64,000 nt of DNA from Macrocystis pyrifera (taxonomy: Eukaryota; Sar; Phaeophyceae; Laminariales; Laminariaceae), in assembly GCA_031763025.1 (NCBI GenBank), contig JASSKH010000023.1:4615501-4679500 (forward strand), in the 5' to 3' direction. Positions within the stretch are counted from its first letter, which is position 1. Each line of letters starts with the position of its first letter. The position numbers and the translations under genes are program-made. A model generated the notes under the pieces. The model had not been told where the DNA came from and made no database searches. It saw only the letters and a list, made by a program, of their open reading frames with translations. This document shows, one piece after another, positions 25,961 to 38,500 of the stretch.

Positions 25961-26036
25961 CTGTCCGACGTGTGTAAGCTTTGTCCCACAAAAAAACGCC
26001 TCCGGAAGAAGGTGGTGCGGGGGCTGTTTTTTTCTT

Positions 26037-29000
26037 TCACTTCGCCTCTTCTGCCGAGCGCGCCTGCTCCGCCGCCTGCTTACTGAGGATTGTTACCCAA
26101 AGAATCTCGACAAAGTCCACCCACAGAAGCCGGTTCTCCGTAGGGATTCTTGGGAGATGGGAACGGGAACAGAAACGAGCACGAAACCACAAGGGGGAAG
26201 GGGGGGCTCGTGAGATTCTTAGAAAATAGGAGCGGGACCAAAACGAGCAAGCAACCAGTCGTGCGAGCATGAAGGGGGGTCGTGTGAGCATTAGAGGGAG
26301 GTGCGTACTTGTGGCTAAGATGTCCGCACTATTGTCGCCCATCCGTGGCGTACGCTTGGTTGTCCGTCCGCGCCCCACGACAGGATTTGACTCATGCTGC
26401 TGCAAAACATAGGCCCCTCTATTTCCAAGCAGGTTGTCCCCAAAAACGTGGATGCCGACTATATAGGGGTCATGGCAGGAGTACGCTCAGCATGTGTAGT
26501 TTCTCATCGACACCGCAGGCTTTATTCACACACACCAGGGGAGGACGCCTGTATTGGCACGCAGATGAGGGGGCTGGCTACGGGAGTAAAGAGAGTACTG
26601 AAGGAGAAAAGCAATGCAGCGATCGACTGCAAGTCGGCGTCAGCAGCGTCTTGATTTTTCGTCGCCGTTGTATCGGGTACATATGCGCTATCGCGCAAAT
26701 ACGGTTGTAGACGTTTCGTGGGAGACCGATCTTTTTGGTGCGTGAAGGCCTCCGTAGGCCTTCACGTATTAGTTTTTAGCGTAGAGGGGGGGGGGGTCAG
26801 TCAAGGGGCCAAACCGCTGTCTCCTACCGTATATCGTATCTTCGTTTGTAAGCAAGGTCACTGCACCCGCGCAAACGACGCCCAGCGATGGGGGGGAAAA
26901 ACACTGGCAGTAAATTGGGCGCATTCGTCACCTCGATACCACTCAAGCAGCCGATCCACTACATTTACGTACGAAGCGTGCGCCAGCATCCCGGTTTCGT
27001 ACACACGTTGTACTCCAGGGTCTCTACTGCGGTATCCCTTCACATTGTTTGGTTCAGGCAGCTTGCAGAGCTGAGCATCAACCACTCAATCGGTCGAACT
27101 CACCGTTGACCTACCTGGTAATCGAAATCAACGTAGCATGGAAATGTCTTGTTCTACAAGAATGTCACGACCAAGGGCAGCGACAGCTCAAGACAACCCA
27201 AAGTTCATTCTACCTGATCCTTTCACGATTGCAAGTAGCCGGTCCCTACGCACGTCAATATCTATAATTCTGCCTTATCCCGTCACAAAATATTTGGTTT
27301 TACTAGTACCGTACGTCTCACAACAAAAAGCAGAGACAATCCAGGCCAACTCCTACTAATGTACTATACCCCTTGCCACTCACAGGCCATAGGTAACGAG
27401 GTGCGCCAGGGGCCATAGCCGGACGCCTGCCAGGACTAGCGGGACGGCAGTCGTGACGACCGCTTCCTTGATGGTGTTGAAGGAGTCCTTTTTAAGCGTG
27501 CCCAAGAAGCAGATGTAGACGGCGTTCCAGAAGGGACCCCAAAGGAGCTGGTCAGTGATGATTTTCGGACCGGGCACCCACCTGTTTTTCGTGAACATTA
27601 AAAATGACACACACGCCGACTACAGCAGTGAGAGCGAGAAATGGGCCGAAACTCTTGCGACAACGAACCTTGGAGGCAGTCAAAGACGTCGGTCGACGAC
27701 CTACAGCAGTTGACCCGTCAAGGCCTCTTTAGGCTAAATATACTAGTTTTAGTGTGCGGTTCCTTAACTACGACTTGGCCCAGTTGTGACAGAATGGCTG
27801 ATATTCTACACTTAACTCCTCCTCCTTGCATTTTCATTGCCAGAAATTCTCAGCGGGTCGGGGTTAGAGAATGTAATTCAAGCACATTTCAACCATTTTG
27901 TCGAAGCTGGCCAAGATCTGCGTCTGTACAGCCCTCAAAAACATTAAGATCGGTCGGGGGACCGCTCGTTCTCGGCAGAGATACTTCGAGACAGGCGAAC
28001 AAACTAACGAACACCATTGCTCTATTGCTGTTGCTATACTACTACTGTTGGTGTGTACGGGAGGCACGACCATCTCGATCTTCCGACTCGTTGAGTATAT
28101 GATACCATATGTCTGGAAATACAAGGACCGCTTCATCACTTGTACTTTCTAGGAGGTTCTACCCTCAGCGATCGTCTGGACAAGCCGTGGTCATAGATGT
28201 CGTCCCTTCTCCCCCCCCGGTACGTGCCTTTATTTTTTGTCGCGCATATCGTAGGGTTCAGTATTCCCACTGCTCGTCGATTTCATCGAATGTAGCTGAC
28301 TCACGCTCTCGCGCTTTCCGCTCATCATTTTTTTATGCAAGACAAATTCCCTACGAGCATGCACTCGGTGAGACTCGAACCCACGAAGTTGATCTTGAAA
28401 GGCACGCGGACCACCTAACAAGCCAGCGGTACACCGCTTGTGTCCTACTAATAGTGATAATATGAATACCCTAAAGAACCGTAGACTTCCGGACAAGAGC
28501 GGTATAACGCAGCGCCATGATCTATAAGGGCCGAGATTTTTTTTTTTATGATACTCCGCCAATAATTTTTTCGTTCGATTTGATTCGCATCTGATTGGTC
28601 GAAAAGTGAATCATCAATCAGGCAGTTTGACATTTGATTCGAATAAAACGAATAAAAAACGAATTCGATAAGAAGTTTTTTGGGACTTATTTTGCTCTCT
28701 GTGTTATTCGATTCGGGGAGTTTTTCCAACTCGACGTGGCATCTTCCTGAAACGGAAGCAAGCCACGCAAACTTGAGCCGTGTTGTCGACTGCTTCACAG
28801 GTGAGATCCACCATTCCCGAGAGACAGGGCCACCGGAGAAGCCGCAGCGCGAGGTCCGACGGCTCCTAGCACAGAGTAGACCATCCGCGGCGCCTCAAAA
28901 ACTTACAAAGCCGTCGCAAACCCAGCTTTTCATCCCTCTTTGCCTCGCAAACCACACGAGCACCGACCAGGTCACGACTTCGCTCACAAGTTCGATCGCT

Positions 29001-32000
29001 GTATCCCCGTCGCTGCTGCCTGCGTGGGGCTTCGGGACTGCGCCAGCCAACCAAGACGTCCCAAGAGCGAAAGCCTCTTCGGCGGTGCCGGCAGAAACAA
29101 TCGGCCGCTGACCGCAGCGCCCCGGGGAAGGACGCGCGTCGTCGCTCGCCTCGTTGGTTGCCCTCTGGTTCGTTGACCCTTGTGCGTTATTCGATTTGTT
29201 TTTTACTACGTTATTCCTCGATAGGACCCGAAGGCATATTTTGCACGAAATTCTATTCAAATCAAATCAATTAATTTTTTCCTAACCGATTATCATGAAA
29301 ACGGTTTCTCGTTAATACGGACCGCTTATACCACGTACCACAAAACAATCTGCAAAACATATAATGATATACCCGGCTACCGCAGAACAATCGCACAATC
29401 TACATCATGATATGAAGGGTAATCGCGGAACAATGGAAAGCGTTCTCACCAGTAGCCGTTCCATCCAATCCCGTCGAATATACCCTCGCACACGTCGTAC
29501 CACACGTGGCTCAGCGGGCCGTGCAGAAGCAGCCCCGCCAGCGCCGACCGCAGGACGCGCCCCCTCTTGATCTCCGCCAGGCCTGCTCCCTCTACAGTTT
29601 GCGCCGTCCAGTCACCCACGGAATAGACCAACCCGCTCGTGCAGGCCTTGACGAGCACGGGATCGTTCCTGAGCACCGTCAAGTAGCTCAACCAGTTGTC
29701 GACAGGCACCCTCAGGAAGAACTCGGCCGCGGTCCACCCCCTGGAAACCTCCTGCAGGCGATAAGCGATTTACGTGATGTTTTCAAGAATTGTATATAAA
29801 CGCTTTCGGACTGGAATGGGTTGGGTTGCCATCGTTTGAGGTCTCGCAAGCAAGAACAAAATACTTAAAACACAAGAAATACAGGTGGCAGCCGGGCAGC
29901 AGCCAGTCAACGAAAAAGGCCGGCACACGTTCTGTAGTCCTCCACAATGACGAATAAAAAACGACGATTTCAGCATCAGACACACCAAGCAACGAAGGAT
30001 GTTAGGCCAGAATAGGGCGTGTTATGTTTTTCAGGTCCGATTCCAAAGCAAGGAACTGCTGTACGACACGAGCGTAGCATGATCTCTCGAATAAAAAGCT
30101 GCACGTTCACGAAGGACGGTTGATAAGACAAAGATAAGGCTCAGCTCTCATTCATTTGGTCGTTCATAAAATCATGGGGATATTAGAGGCACTCGTGGCA
30201 AGGCAGTCAGATAGCATTATTAAGGACTACCCTGTAAAAAATGAGTCGGGAGCATTTTATCGATGTTACCGCTCGGGAACGCCTCCGCACAAAATTGTTC
30301 TATCGCGCGCGGTGCGATCGTTTAGCCACCAACTTACAACCAATACTAGCAACATCGTTTATCAACACCAGGATGTAGCTTCATCAAACACGTCAGTCCC
30401 TCGTGAGTATGTAAAAGAGTACGCATGGCAAGAAAACCCGGACTCCGGACGCCCCCTGCCGAAAGCTAAATATCTACGATTCTGGACGAAAATGTAAGAA
30501 TATTTTTATCCTGATATTTAAACTTCAACGGCCCTTGCGTTTCCGTCTATTAATAGGGTGGTATTAAAAATAAATACTTGGTACATATCATACCAATCAG
30601 AGAGTTCATGGGATGTGTTTTTCAGTTGCACCTAGATCGCACCTCGTTTTGGCTCCAACATGGGATATTCCTATGGCTCCTTTAGTCTTCCCTATCAAGA
30701 GAAAATATTTTTCTACATCTCCATCTCCGACAGGCCCAACTCAAACCACTGACAGAATGAATGCGCGATCGAAGTATATACATCACACGTAGCTTGCAAA
30801 AATGAGTTTCGACGAAGAGCTGAGGTGTCTTTTCAACTGCTACAGCTGTATATCTGTATATACGTACAACAAAGCTGTTGTTGCTACTACTGTTGGTGCT
30901 GCTGCAATATACACTCACCAGGTCTACCGTGAAGACCGTGCTGACAGCGAATAGTACCACCCCCGCTATGATCCCCGCGTTTGTCGCCAGGTTCAGCGTC
31001 GCAACTTCTTCCGCCCTGCTCAACAACGAAGAGCGAAGAAAAGTGACGGAACACTCTTCGACGTCAATAACCTTTTGAGACTTCCAACAGGCGAAACAGT
31101 GTCGAAAAAAAGTGAGGAGTACAGCGTCAGCCATACCAAGCAAACACGGCTGCCTGGGGTAGGGTACTTTAGATGAGTACCCCGAAAGTTAACGCGAGGA
31201 GTTGCACGACTCGCGCGTAGCATTATGCTACCAGACCTTGTACGGCGCGCTCACACCATCAAAAGGACGGTTGATACGACCACACTCGCCATTCATTGTG
31301 TCCCTACATCTGGGACCCGAAGGGAATAAAAGATGCAACAGGTAAATGTTTCGTAACCGGTATTGATATTATATGTGCGGACGACGGAGTGAGCACGTGG
31401 ATGCGTCTCTATAGTACAAGGAGTGCAGCACCTACAAGAGTAGAGCTACAGCAGTAAGTGCGCAGGGGGGTATTAAGATGTTTCGAACAGCCGTGTTCTT
31501 CGGGAAACAAGCATTTTCAAACAGTTCGTAGCCGGATGCGCAAGCCTGCAGCTGATGTCGCCAGGGAGTCGACAAAACTCATGTTTAAGCAGTGAGGATG
31601 TGGCGATCTCGTTCCGAGGGACCTGGTACCGACAGCTTCTATAGCAGTAGTCGCGGATTGTGAATCGTAAATACGGAAGCACATTCGTACGGTACCCGGT
31701 ACATCATACCGAAATATCAGGCAGCCAAGCCCCAGATGGTGTCAAGGTGTGTACCAGGTGCTCAATATCATGCAAGGCCGTAGTCGTATGACCATAGAAG
31801 ACCCTTGCATCCGGGTGGCCTCTCCAACACACTCTGTCTTACCTGGTAGCTTCTTAGGGCTATATAGTAGGGTTAGGGTTTTAACGTGCAATCGAATGGT
31901 GAAAAAACGAAAATACAATTGACGTTGGTACTGCTGTTGTATGTTCGCATCTGCAACTGGAACATGCTGGCATCACCAGAGAGTGTTGATTTTCTGACGA

Positions 32001-35000
32001 CCTCGTTTAGCATCGAACTGGACACGAACAACCCAACAGGAACAATCTAACCATCATTGTTGGCGGTGGAGACCTGTGGGAAATTGGCAGGTCATACGTA
32101 GCACAGGTTAGCCCATGGATGGAGACACGAGACTGAATTCGCAGCTCAACCCTTTTCCTACTGCAAGAACTATGTCTGCAGCCAAACCCACAAGCCTTGT
32201 ATCTCTAAAATGGGGATGCGGCTTGTTTCGTGCTCAAACGGTAGCGCAGACAGCAGTATTTGATACTGCGCGGTAGCGATAAGTATGACAAAAATTACCT
32301 GCTCCTAGTCCACCACAGGACGCTCGGTTTGAACGGGCCATTGGAGTCGGCACTGCTGTCGCCCGTGCTCTGCTTTCCCGCGCTGACATCTGCCGGCAAC
32401 AAATGCGAGCACGTGAAAACGAAGATCTTAGAGTTGACCAATAGAAAGTGTCAAGATTCACCGCTGTGTGCGCATTGGTGCGCTCTCCACAGCCATCATA
32501 CCGGCGGGATCATTTATATCGCTACGAATCGTAACCCAGCGCCATCGAGGCGATGCAAATTGACGGGAGATCGGTCACCGGTTCTCACAAAAAAGCGCGA
32601 CTTCAGGAGTTACGACATGTGAACCAGGCACAAGAACGACGAGCATCGATCGTAAAGCGCAGAGGAAAGGTTGCATACAGCAGCAAATCGTCTTCATCTG
32701 AAGGAGAAGAAACACGTCGCCTTCCAACTCCAACGCCCTACAAGCCACGACATGAGCAGAGGCAGCCGCAGCAGTCACTCCCCATCCCCCACGATAGTCA
32801 TGACGAAACTAAAAAGCAGTACTCGGGCGGCGACAGCGTCATGCGGGGTGCCCCTAAAGCCTACAAAGTGACAGCCTATCGTATACCTGGTACGTAAAAC
32901 GCAAGATGTAACACAACCCCTCGGACGAATTTCGAAGCTGATTTACCAACGCCCCAACGGGTAGGGTGGACCGTAGCTGGACCAAGCCCGGCGGGAAGGC
33001 CTCATAGCCTAGGTTTTTGTTAGTGGGTGAGCTCGCGCGAGTCCCACGCTACCCGGAGGAGATGATTCTCCCGGGTGGCTATCTCCACCGCACCTGCCCC
33101 TCTCGGGGGGTCAGGTCGCGTCAACGTGCCCTAGCGCCAGTGGTAGCAGCAGCCTGCTCTGATGTTGCAACGGGAGCTATTGGTTGGATGGACACAAGAC
33201 ACGGAATTTGAACGTGGAAGTGCGTTTAATTTTTACCAACCCGCCGGAGGCTAAAAATAAAAATAACAATAAAAAAATCTCGATAGTGGGTGAAGTGCAA
33301 ACCGCGAGCGATGCGTCTAAGGAAATATCTCGTCGGGACCTTTCCAGAGCCGTCGTTTTTGTTACGTTGTGTGTGCCTCCCTTACTTTGGAGAACCTCGG
33401 CTCGGAAATTCGTCCCTGGGGGTTGGGGGTGTGTTACCTTGCGTGATGTGTAATCATGCGCATACAAAATATCAACATCTATCACACAGCAGTAACTTCG
33501 TGTACCTGGTACGAACGTACGGCCTTCGACGGTCGATTTCTACAGTATAATCTCTACCACTATCAGTACTATTAATTTTAATAATTTTATGTCACACCAG
33601 CTCACCAGTACCACTGCTGTCGTACCAGTACGATTTTGCGATTTTTTTGGGAAAAGTCGAAAGAGCGCTTTATCTATGAATCCAATATTAATGGCGTAAC
33701 TGGAGACCTGGCGGTGACGCGTGACGAGCATCAGAAGGCTCACGCAATGTCATTGATCCTTGACAATTTCGTTGAAATTATCGTACGTGGCCTATCTTTT
33801 CACGAAAATTGAGAAAAGAAGAAACAAACACAGAACAACTTGCGGGTAACCAACGTGGCGGAAACGCGAAACAGGTCGAGGTCCAATGTATTATTGTCTA
33901 TATTAGCATGTACATGCAACTCCTGTTGGCTTTTGAGTACAGTACCACAATATTAATAGTAACTTGGCCATGTAGTGTCAACGTGTCGACGTTGAGGCTG
34001 CTACGTGAAAAGGCATACTGCAACGCAGCACCAACCATATACCTATGATCTGCCGGGTAAACATTTCAATTTTTGATTTATTCGATGGCAACAACATGAT
34101 TTTATGGCTGTGGGAGGGGAGGTATGGATTCAAGGAACGTGGCCGTACACCACCTGGTGCCAGGTTAACCTTCTGTGATACCAGCCAGGTATGTGCAAGG
34201 ACACGATGCAACGGAACACGGAACAACATGCTCGTGATCTCGTGATGCAACCGATGACGCGGCAAACGACTTGCCTCCAAAAGTCAGAACATGAGTGCAA
34301 GTACACAAACAACGACAAAAAAAAAAACGTAAAGCTGTGATGCTCTACATGTACATGTGTGTAGAGTCTACGTGGCCTTGTTCTGGCCTACGAAGCCGAT
34401 TGGCCATGAAGAGTAACACTTCGTTCGGCCGTTAGGCGGCCATTGAGGATGTTTCCATGATCTGCAATGGAGCTCTCCAGTCTCCATCCAGCACGCACAA
34501 CGCACAGAGTTACTGCTCGTATTATAAATGATACGAGTGGCAGTCCCGGTTGACCTAAACTCATAAATTCCATATGTATTCAACGGCAAACGCCAACATG
34601 CCGAGTATCGCAAGAAATCATATCCTGCTGTTTCACTCTACCCAGTACCCAGTACATACATAACAGCAGTACCGTTCGTTCGTACCAGTACTGGCTGTAG
34701 TCAGTGAGTGTGTGTCATGCATGAGGCCAACAGCCAGCAGCCTTTTTGTATACCGGTCTAGGGGGATACTGGTACGGAATTTGGGCATTCAAATTTACTA
34801 CAGCAGTACAGGTATTCATATGTGAACAAGAATGGGGTCTACAGCAGTCCTAAAATAAACGGGCCGCGAATACGCTGCGACATACGTAGCGGCAGCACTC
34901 CAACAACGGCTGCGGCAAACAGCAACGCTGTTGTCCATGCGTTGGGCGATTTCTCTACAAGAACAGCCAACACAGCACCAGCAGCAGCAGCAGTGGCAGC

Positions 35001-35543
35001 ACCACACCATCGAGATTTGGTCAAAGCATGCTATACATACAAAAAGTACCAAAGCTGTGGGCTGGGTGGATATATGGCTGCGGCAAACAGCAACGCTGTT
35101 GTCCATGCGTTGGGCGATTTCTCTACAAGAACAGCCAACACAGCAGCAGCAGCAGGAGTGGCAGCACCACACCATCGAGATTTGGTCAAAGCATGCCATA
35201 CATACAAAAAGTACCAAAGCTGTGGGCTGGGTGGATATATTTAATAGTCCGCATCGTAACCGAATGACAGCACAGTCAGCAGCTCCAATACGTGGTTACT
35301 CTCACCGTCCGGGGAAGTCAGCACTTGCAGGGGCCTAGCCCCGCGGTTCGCATTTCGCGAGGAGAGTGCCGGGACGCCGTAAGCCCCCTTCGGTGAGAGC
35401 AGCGCTTCAAAAGGTGATGCTGCCCGATGAGGTCCTGTTCTCTGGTCAAGTCGGGGAATCTCCGGGCTTGGGAGAAAAAACGACTGGCATCCGCTCCAGA
35501 GGAGCTGGGCCACGGCCGCCAAACGCAACACCGACGTTCTCAT
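26037..35543 (-). CDS. Mpv17/PMP22-family integral membrane protein, probably plastid-targeted, complete, 6 exons
   Basis: Exons in gene order: 35543-35306, 32389-32299, 31015-30919, 29751-29450, 27581-27384, 26148-26037. All introns are GT-AG and phases 1,2,0,2,2 agree, giving 345 aa ending at TGA 26039-26037. Residues 1-21 look like a signal peptide followed by SFFLPSP, like the phenylalanine cleavage site of plastid presequences in algae with complex red plastids, then a Ser/Ala/Arg-rich stretch. Exon 3 encodes a hydrophobic segment (about 122-141). The Mpv17 domain runs from about 160: LRNDPVLVKACTSG, HGPLSHVWYD, WWVPGPKIITDQLLWGPFWN and VRLWPLAHLVTYGLIP are family signatures, with four expected membrane helices; the tail LLWVDFVEILWVTIL follows. 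Family members sit in inner organelle membranes and are thought to act in metabolite or ion passage, with the exact role unsettled. Exons 1 and 2 are not family-conserved; they rest on splice sites and phase, so are less certain than exons 3-6. The gene diverges from the GST gene at 38501. Confidence 0.92.
26741..26766. other. Perfect 11-bp hairpin in Mpv17 intron 5
   Basis: CGTGAAGGCCT, four-base loop CCGT, AGGCCTTCACG. The arms are exactly complementary. Confidence 0.85.
28142..28440 (-). mobile_element. tRNA-headed SINE-like element, copy in Mpv17 intron 4
   Basis: On the minus strand a tRNA-like head comes first: TGGCTTGTTAGGTGG (box A-like) and GTGGGTTCGAGTCTCAC (box B with a 5-bp T-stem), at about 28425-28365. 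A body of about 220 bp follows. The body matches 55805-56100 (GCTGACTCACGCTCT, TCGCGCATA, AAGCCGTGGTCA). Pol III-type SINE structure is inferred. Confidence 0.7.
28560..29290. other. GC-rich island between AT-rich flanks in Mpv17 intron 4
   Basis: Bases 28740-29180 are clearly GC-richer than the flanks, which carry related AT-rich motifs (TCGATTTGATTCG near 28574; TCAAATCAAATCAATTAA near 29254; TTATTCGATT near 28703 and 29186). Both strands have long open frames (28680-29111 plus; 29260-28895 minus), none recognised. Confidence 0.4.
31768..31830 (-). repeat. Poly-C-associated repeat, fragment in Mpv17 intron 2
   Basis: Shows GGCCGTAGTCGTATGACCAT, then CCTTGCATCC. Confidence 0.65.
34908..35241 (+). 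repeat. Tandem duplication, 168-bp unit x2, Mpv17 intron 1
   Basis: Copies at 34908-35075 and 35076-35241 are nearly identical; they differ mainly in a CAG/CAC triplet stretch. The array ends about 65 bases from the exon 1 donor. Confidence 0.95.
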
Positions 35544-35784
35544 TTTCTTCGGGACCCGAGCCAGATGCGTGCTCCCCTTGTCTTTTCACTTTTAGTTGAA
35601 AGCGCTAGGTGAACATTGTATTCAGTTGGTGTCGGAGTCGGAGGGGCCAGGGCCACGACGTTCATTGTTCAATGAGGGCAGGTGGGTGCAACCCCTTTAC
35701 GTAGGTTCGAACACTAATCGGAGTCGTTGCTGTTACTATTCTATCCCCGTTCGCGTTTGTTCGCGTGCTATAGCCCGGGCGTTT

Positions 35785-37570
35785 GCGGGCCACAACCCAC
35801 AAACCCACAAATTCAAAATTCAAAAATTCGCCGTTTCATCCCTGATCGACATCTGATGTCTGTTACGCGACTTACCCGGGTATGTCCGTACTCAAACTCG
35901 AAAACTTCAAAAAGGGCGACGTCAACTACGCTGTTCGACTGCGTGGACAACATATAGTGGAAATTAGAGAGATAGGAATGCACGACCAGACTGCGATGAT
36001 CGATTTACACACCAAAGGATCCCCAGGGCAGATATAAGCTGCTCTGTAAACCTCAAAGGTCAGCGTAACCGCTACCTGCATCCCCTACCAGGAGGTGTGA
36101 TCACGTACCTACGAGAATTTAGCGTACGAGTGGTGTGCCTCTGTTAACAGGGTGGGACCGCTATCCCCGTAAGCCGTACCTCAAAACGGATAAATTGGTT
36201 CAACGCCTAGCCCTTGCACTTTCAGTATCCGCCCGAAGTGTCGATCCACGGGGCCCAACAAGCCAAAGGCCGGTTGTGAACATCAAATGTGGTGTGTGCG
36301 CTCACAGTGCGTCACATAGCGAGAACCAACGACCACGTGGTTTGTCACAGCACCCCCCAGCATCTCCACCTGTAACGAGTTACCCGGGGAGGAGGCAAAA
36401 TGAAACGCGCTTCGTGCCAAATGCTTACTGTTATCGTGCAAATTGTTTGGGAGACGGGTTTAGTCGCGAGGAAGTAGAGTGTACGGTCCACGAGGATAAT
36501 CACCTCTACTGATGACGTTTTTTTTCATGGACCACTACATATTGTATTAATAGTTCTTGCTAGCAACACGGGGCCGTGGTTTTCTGTAACGATATCCCGA
36601 TCGTCAATGATAACCAGCGCTGCTTAGAGTGCCACATCATCAGTCATGGGGGGGGCAATAGGGATACCGTTGACACGTCCCGTCAATACCTCTGCGTACG
36701 GTTCCTGATAGCCGCCCCTACCCCACCCTCCCTCTCCCTTGCGGCACACTTCCCTTCACCTTTCCTCCCTCCCTTTGGTTTCGCTGTAAGTATCCAGAGG
36801 GTCATGGAGGAACCCGAGTTCACTGCGACTCTAACGCGCAAGAAGCCCTCAGGCGACGCCGCGAGTGTTTCCCGTCAAATTGGGTACAGCCCTTCTACCA
36901 GAAAGCAAAACCCCTGGCTTTTGTTTGACTTGGCATGATTCATGTGTTTTATTGGCTTTGCACGCACGGGGATTTGCATGGTTTCGAATAAGATGCAAGC
37001 AAAAAACCATTAAGTAAGTATCACACGAATACCTTGCCTCGGTTGGCGCATCTCAGCTTCCATTGTTGTTTGCTGTTCTGAGGTATATAGTGGAGGGGGG
37101 GGGGGGGGGGCGCGGAGCACGTTCCTACTCTAATCGTGTACCCCCTCAAACAATTGGGCGCTCATTACGTTGTTTCCATATATTACATAAACCTTTTTGG
37201 TCTAATCTTATCCCCTTCCTGTTTGGCCGCCTGTGGCGGAGGGGCGGGTCTACTGGGTTAGGTGGAGGGGGGGGGTTAGGCGTGGCGTACATAAATTGAA
37301 TGACACGTATACCTGGCATGCTCGGTTGACGTTGCGTCATTGCTTGCATGATGAAGGTACCACTGCTTGGCTCGGTGGATGTGTCTTGGTTGCCCGTCTT
37401 GTTAGTTTTGTCCTGGAGGGGGCTCCGACCTTGTAGTTGTGTTTGTTGGTATGGGTTTTCATTGGCGGGGGTCGCGGTTACAGAGGGGACGCCGGTGAAA
37501 ATTATTATACTTCACGAACTGCAGTGTTGGTTTGTATGCTTGTCGTGTCTCAGCCTTGTCTCAAATTCTG
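35785..37570 (+). repeat. Right arm of the dispersed inverted duplication
   Basis: Partner of 2740-5900 in opposite orientation, lying in the shared upstream region of the divergent Mpv17-family and GST genes. It contains a G run at about 37097-37110 matching the C run near 3380. A likely reading is two copies of one non-autonomous transposable element. Confidence 0.85.
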
Positions 37571-37975
37571 CAGTTGACAATGAGGGTGGGTGCAGTAGGT
37601 CGTATGAGACCAAGAGCAAGACGTGAACAATTTAAAAAGCAGGTAGGAGGGGGACATTGTGTACATAACCCCTTTACGCGAACCCGTACTCAAACTCGAA
37701 AACTTCAAAACGTCACCTACGCTTCGTGCAATATTGGAATATTGGAATGCATGCGATGATGCTCCCCTCAAACCTCAAAGGTCAGCGTACCGCTACCTGC
37801 ATCCCCTACCCACGCGACGACTACCTTCGAGTACGAGGTACGATCACGAAAATGCATATCACATACTCGACCTTTGGTCCTCTGTACCGCTATCCCCGTA
37901 AGCCGTCCTCAACTAGCCCTTGCACTTTCCGCCCGAATCCAAATGTGGTGTGTGCGCTCGTGCGTCACATTCCAC
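35885..37975 (+). mobile_element. Possible LTR-like element flanked by degenerate direct repeats
   Basis: The segments at about 35885-36330 and 37678-37975 share, in the same order, CGTACTCAAACTCGAAAACT, ACCTCAAAGGTCAGCGTA, GCTACCTGCATCCCCTACC, CGCTATCCCCGTAAGCCGT and GTGGTGTGTGCGCTC, with indels between. Direct repeats about 1.8 kb apart around the duplicated body suggest LTRs of a non-autonomous retroelement. No gag or pol frame, primer site or target duplication was identified. Confidence 0.35.
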
Positions 37976-38500
37976 CCCCCCCGCCGATAGCAGCAGCAGA
38001 AGGCAGTTGCTCGAGCTCGAACAGCAGCAGTGAGTGGAGCAATTGATGCCGTCCCCTGATATCTGGCTTGTGTCGTCGTATGGAGCGGTTGCGGGTGCAG
38101 TCTTGGCCGCCCCACCTCTGCTGCTACAACAGAGTACACAGCCACGGTCGTGGATTTCGTGGCTCAGAAGCCCGATATACGAAAACGGCCCAAGCATCAG
38201 TTGCCAAGGCGGTATATATACTGCGGGGCAAAGGGTCCTACTGCTTGTACCTATACTGACTGTACAGGTACACCTGTGCTGGCTTTTTTGCTTACTTTTT
38301 ACCGCATGTTTTTACGACCTTCTTGTGCTGTCCTGCTCTCCTCTCCCACCTTGTTCCGTCTCATCTTCTGTCTCTGCTTTCTTGTTACCACGCCGCACGC
38401 ATGCGTCTCGGTTTCGCCCTCCAAACCTCCGCAGCTCCGCACAGACTCTCCTTGCGATTGCCGATCTGCTTGATACATCCAATTCGAGAAGCCCCATAGG

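Larger units (their letters stand above)
23331..26036. other. Intergenic region between the tandem array and the Mpv17-family gene
   Basis: No gene recognised. It includes a duplicated segment of about 100 bp (24985-25105 and 25210-25330), C runs at about 25167-25189 and 25464-25474, and a diverged GATC-rich repeat. An open frame at 23350-23676 was not convincing. Confidence 0.6.
35544..38500. other. Shared upstream region of the divergent Mpv17-family and GST genes
   Basis: About 3 kb, mostly filled by the repeat arm and its flanking direct repeats. The last 200 bases before the GST start are pyrimidine-rich, with a TATATA at about 38214. No further gene was recognised. Confidence 0.6.

Noticed and set aside
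30156..30497. 113-codon plus-strand frame in Mpv17 intron 3
   Set aside because: No recognised family or splice context; a frame of this size can occur by chance in 64 kb.
31865..31885. GGGTTAGGGTT telomere-like sequence
   Set aside because: A single short occurrence, not an array.
34822..35244. 140-codon frame with two peptide repeats
   Set aside because: Created by a 168-bp DNA duplication, a multiple of three; the other strand is open as well, and the region is intronic.
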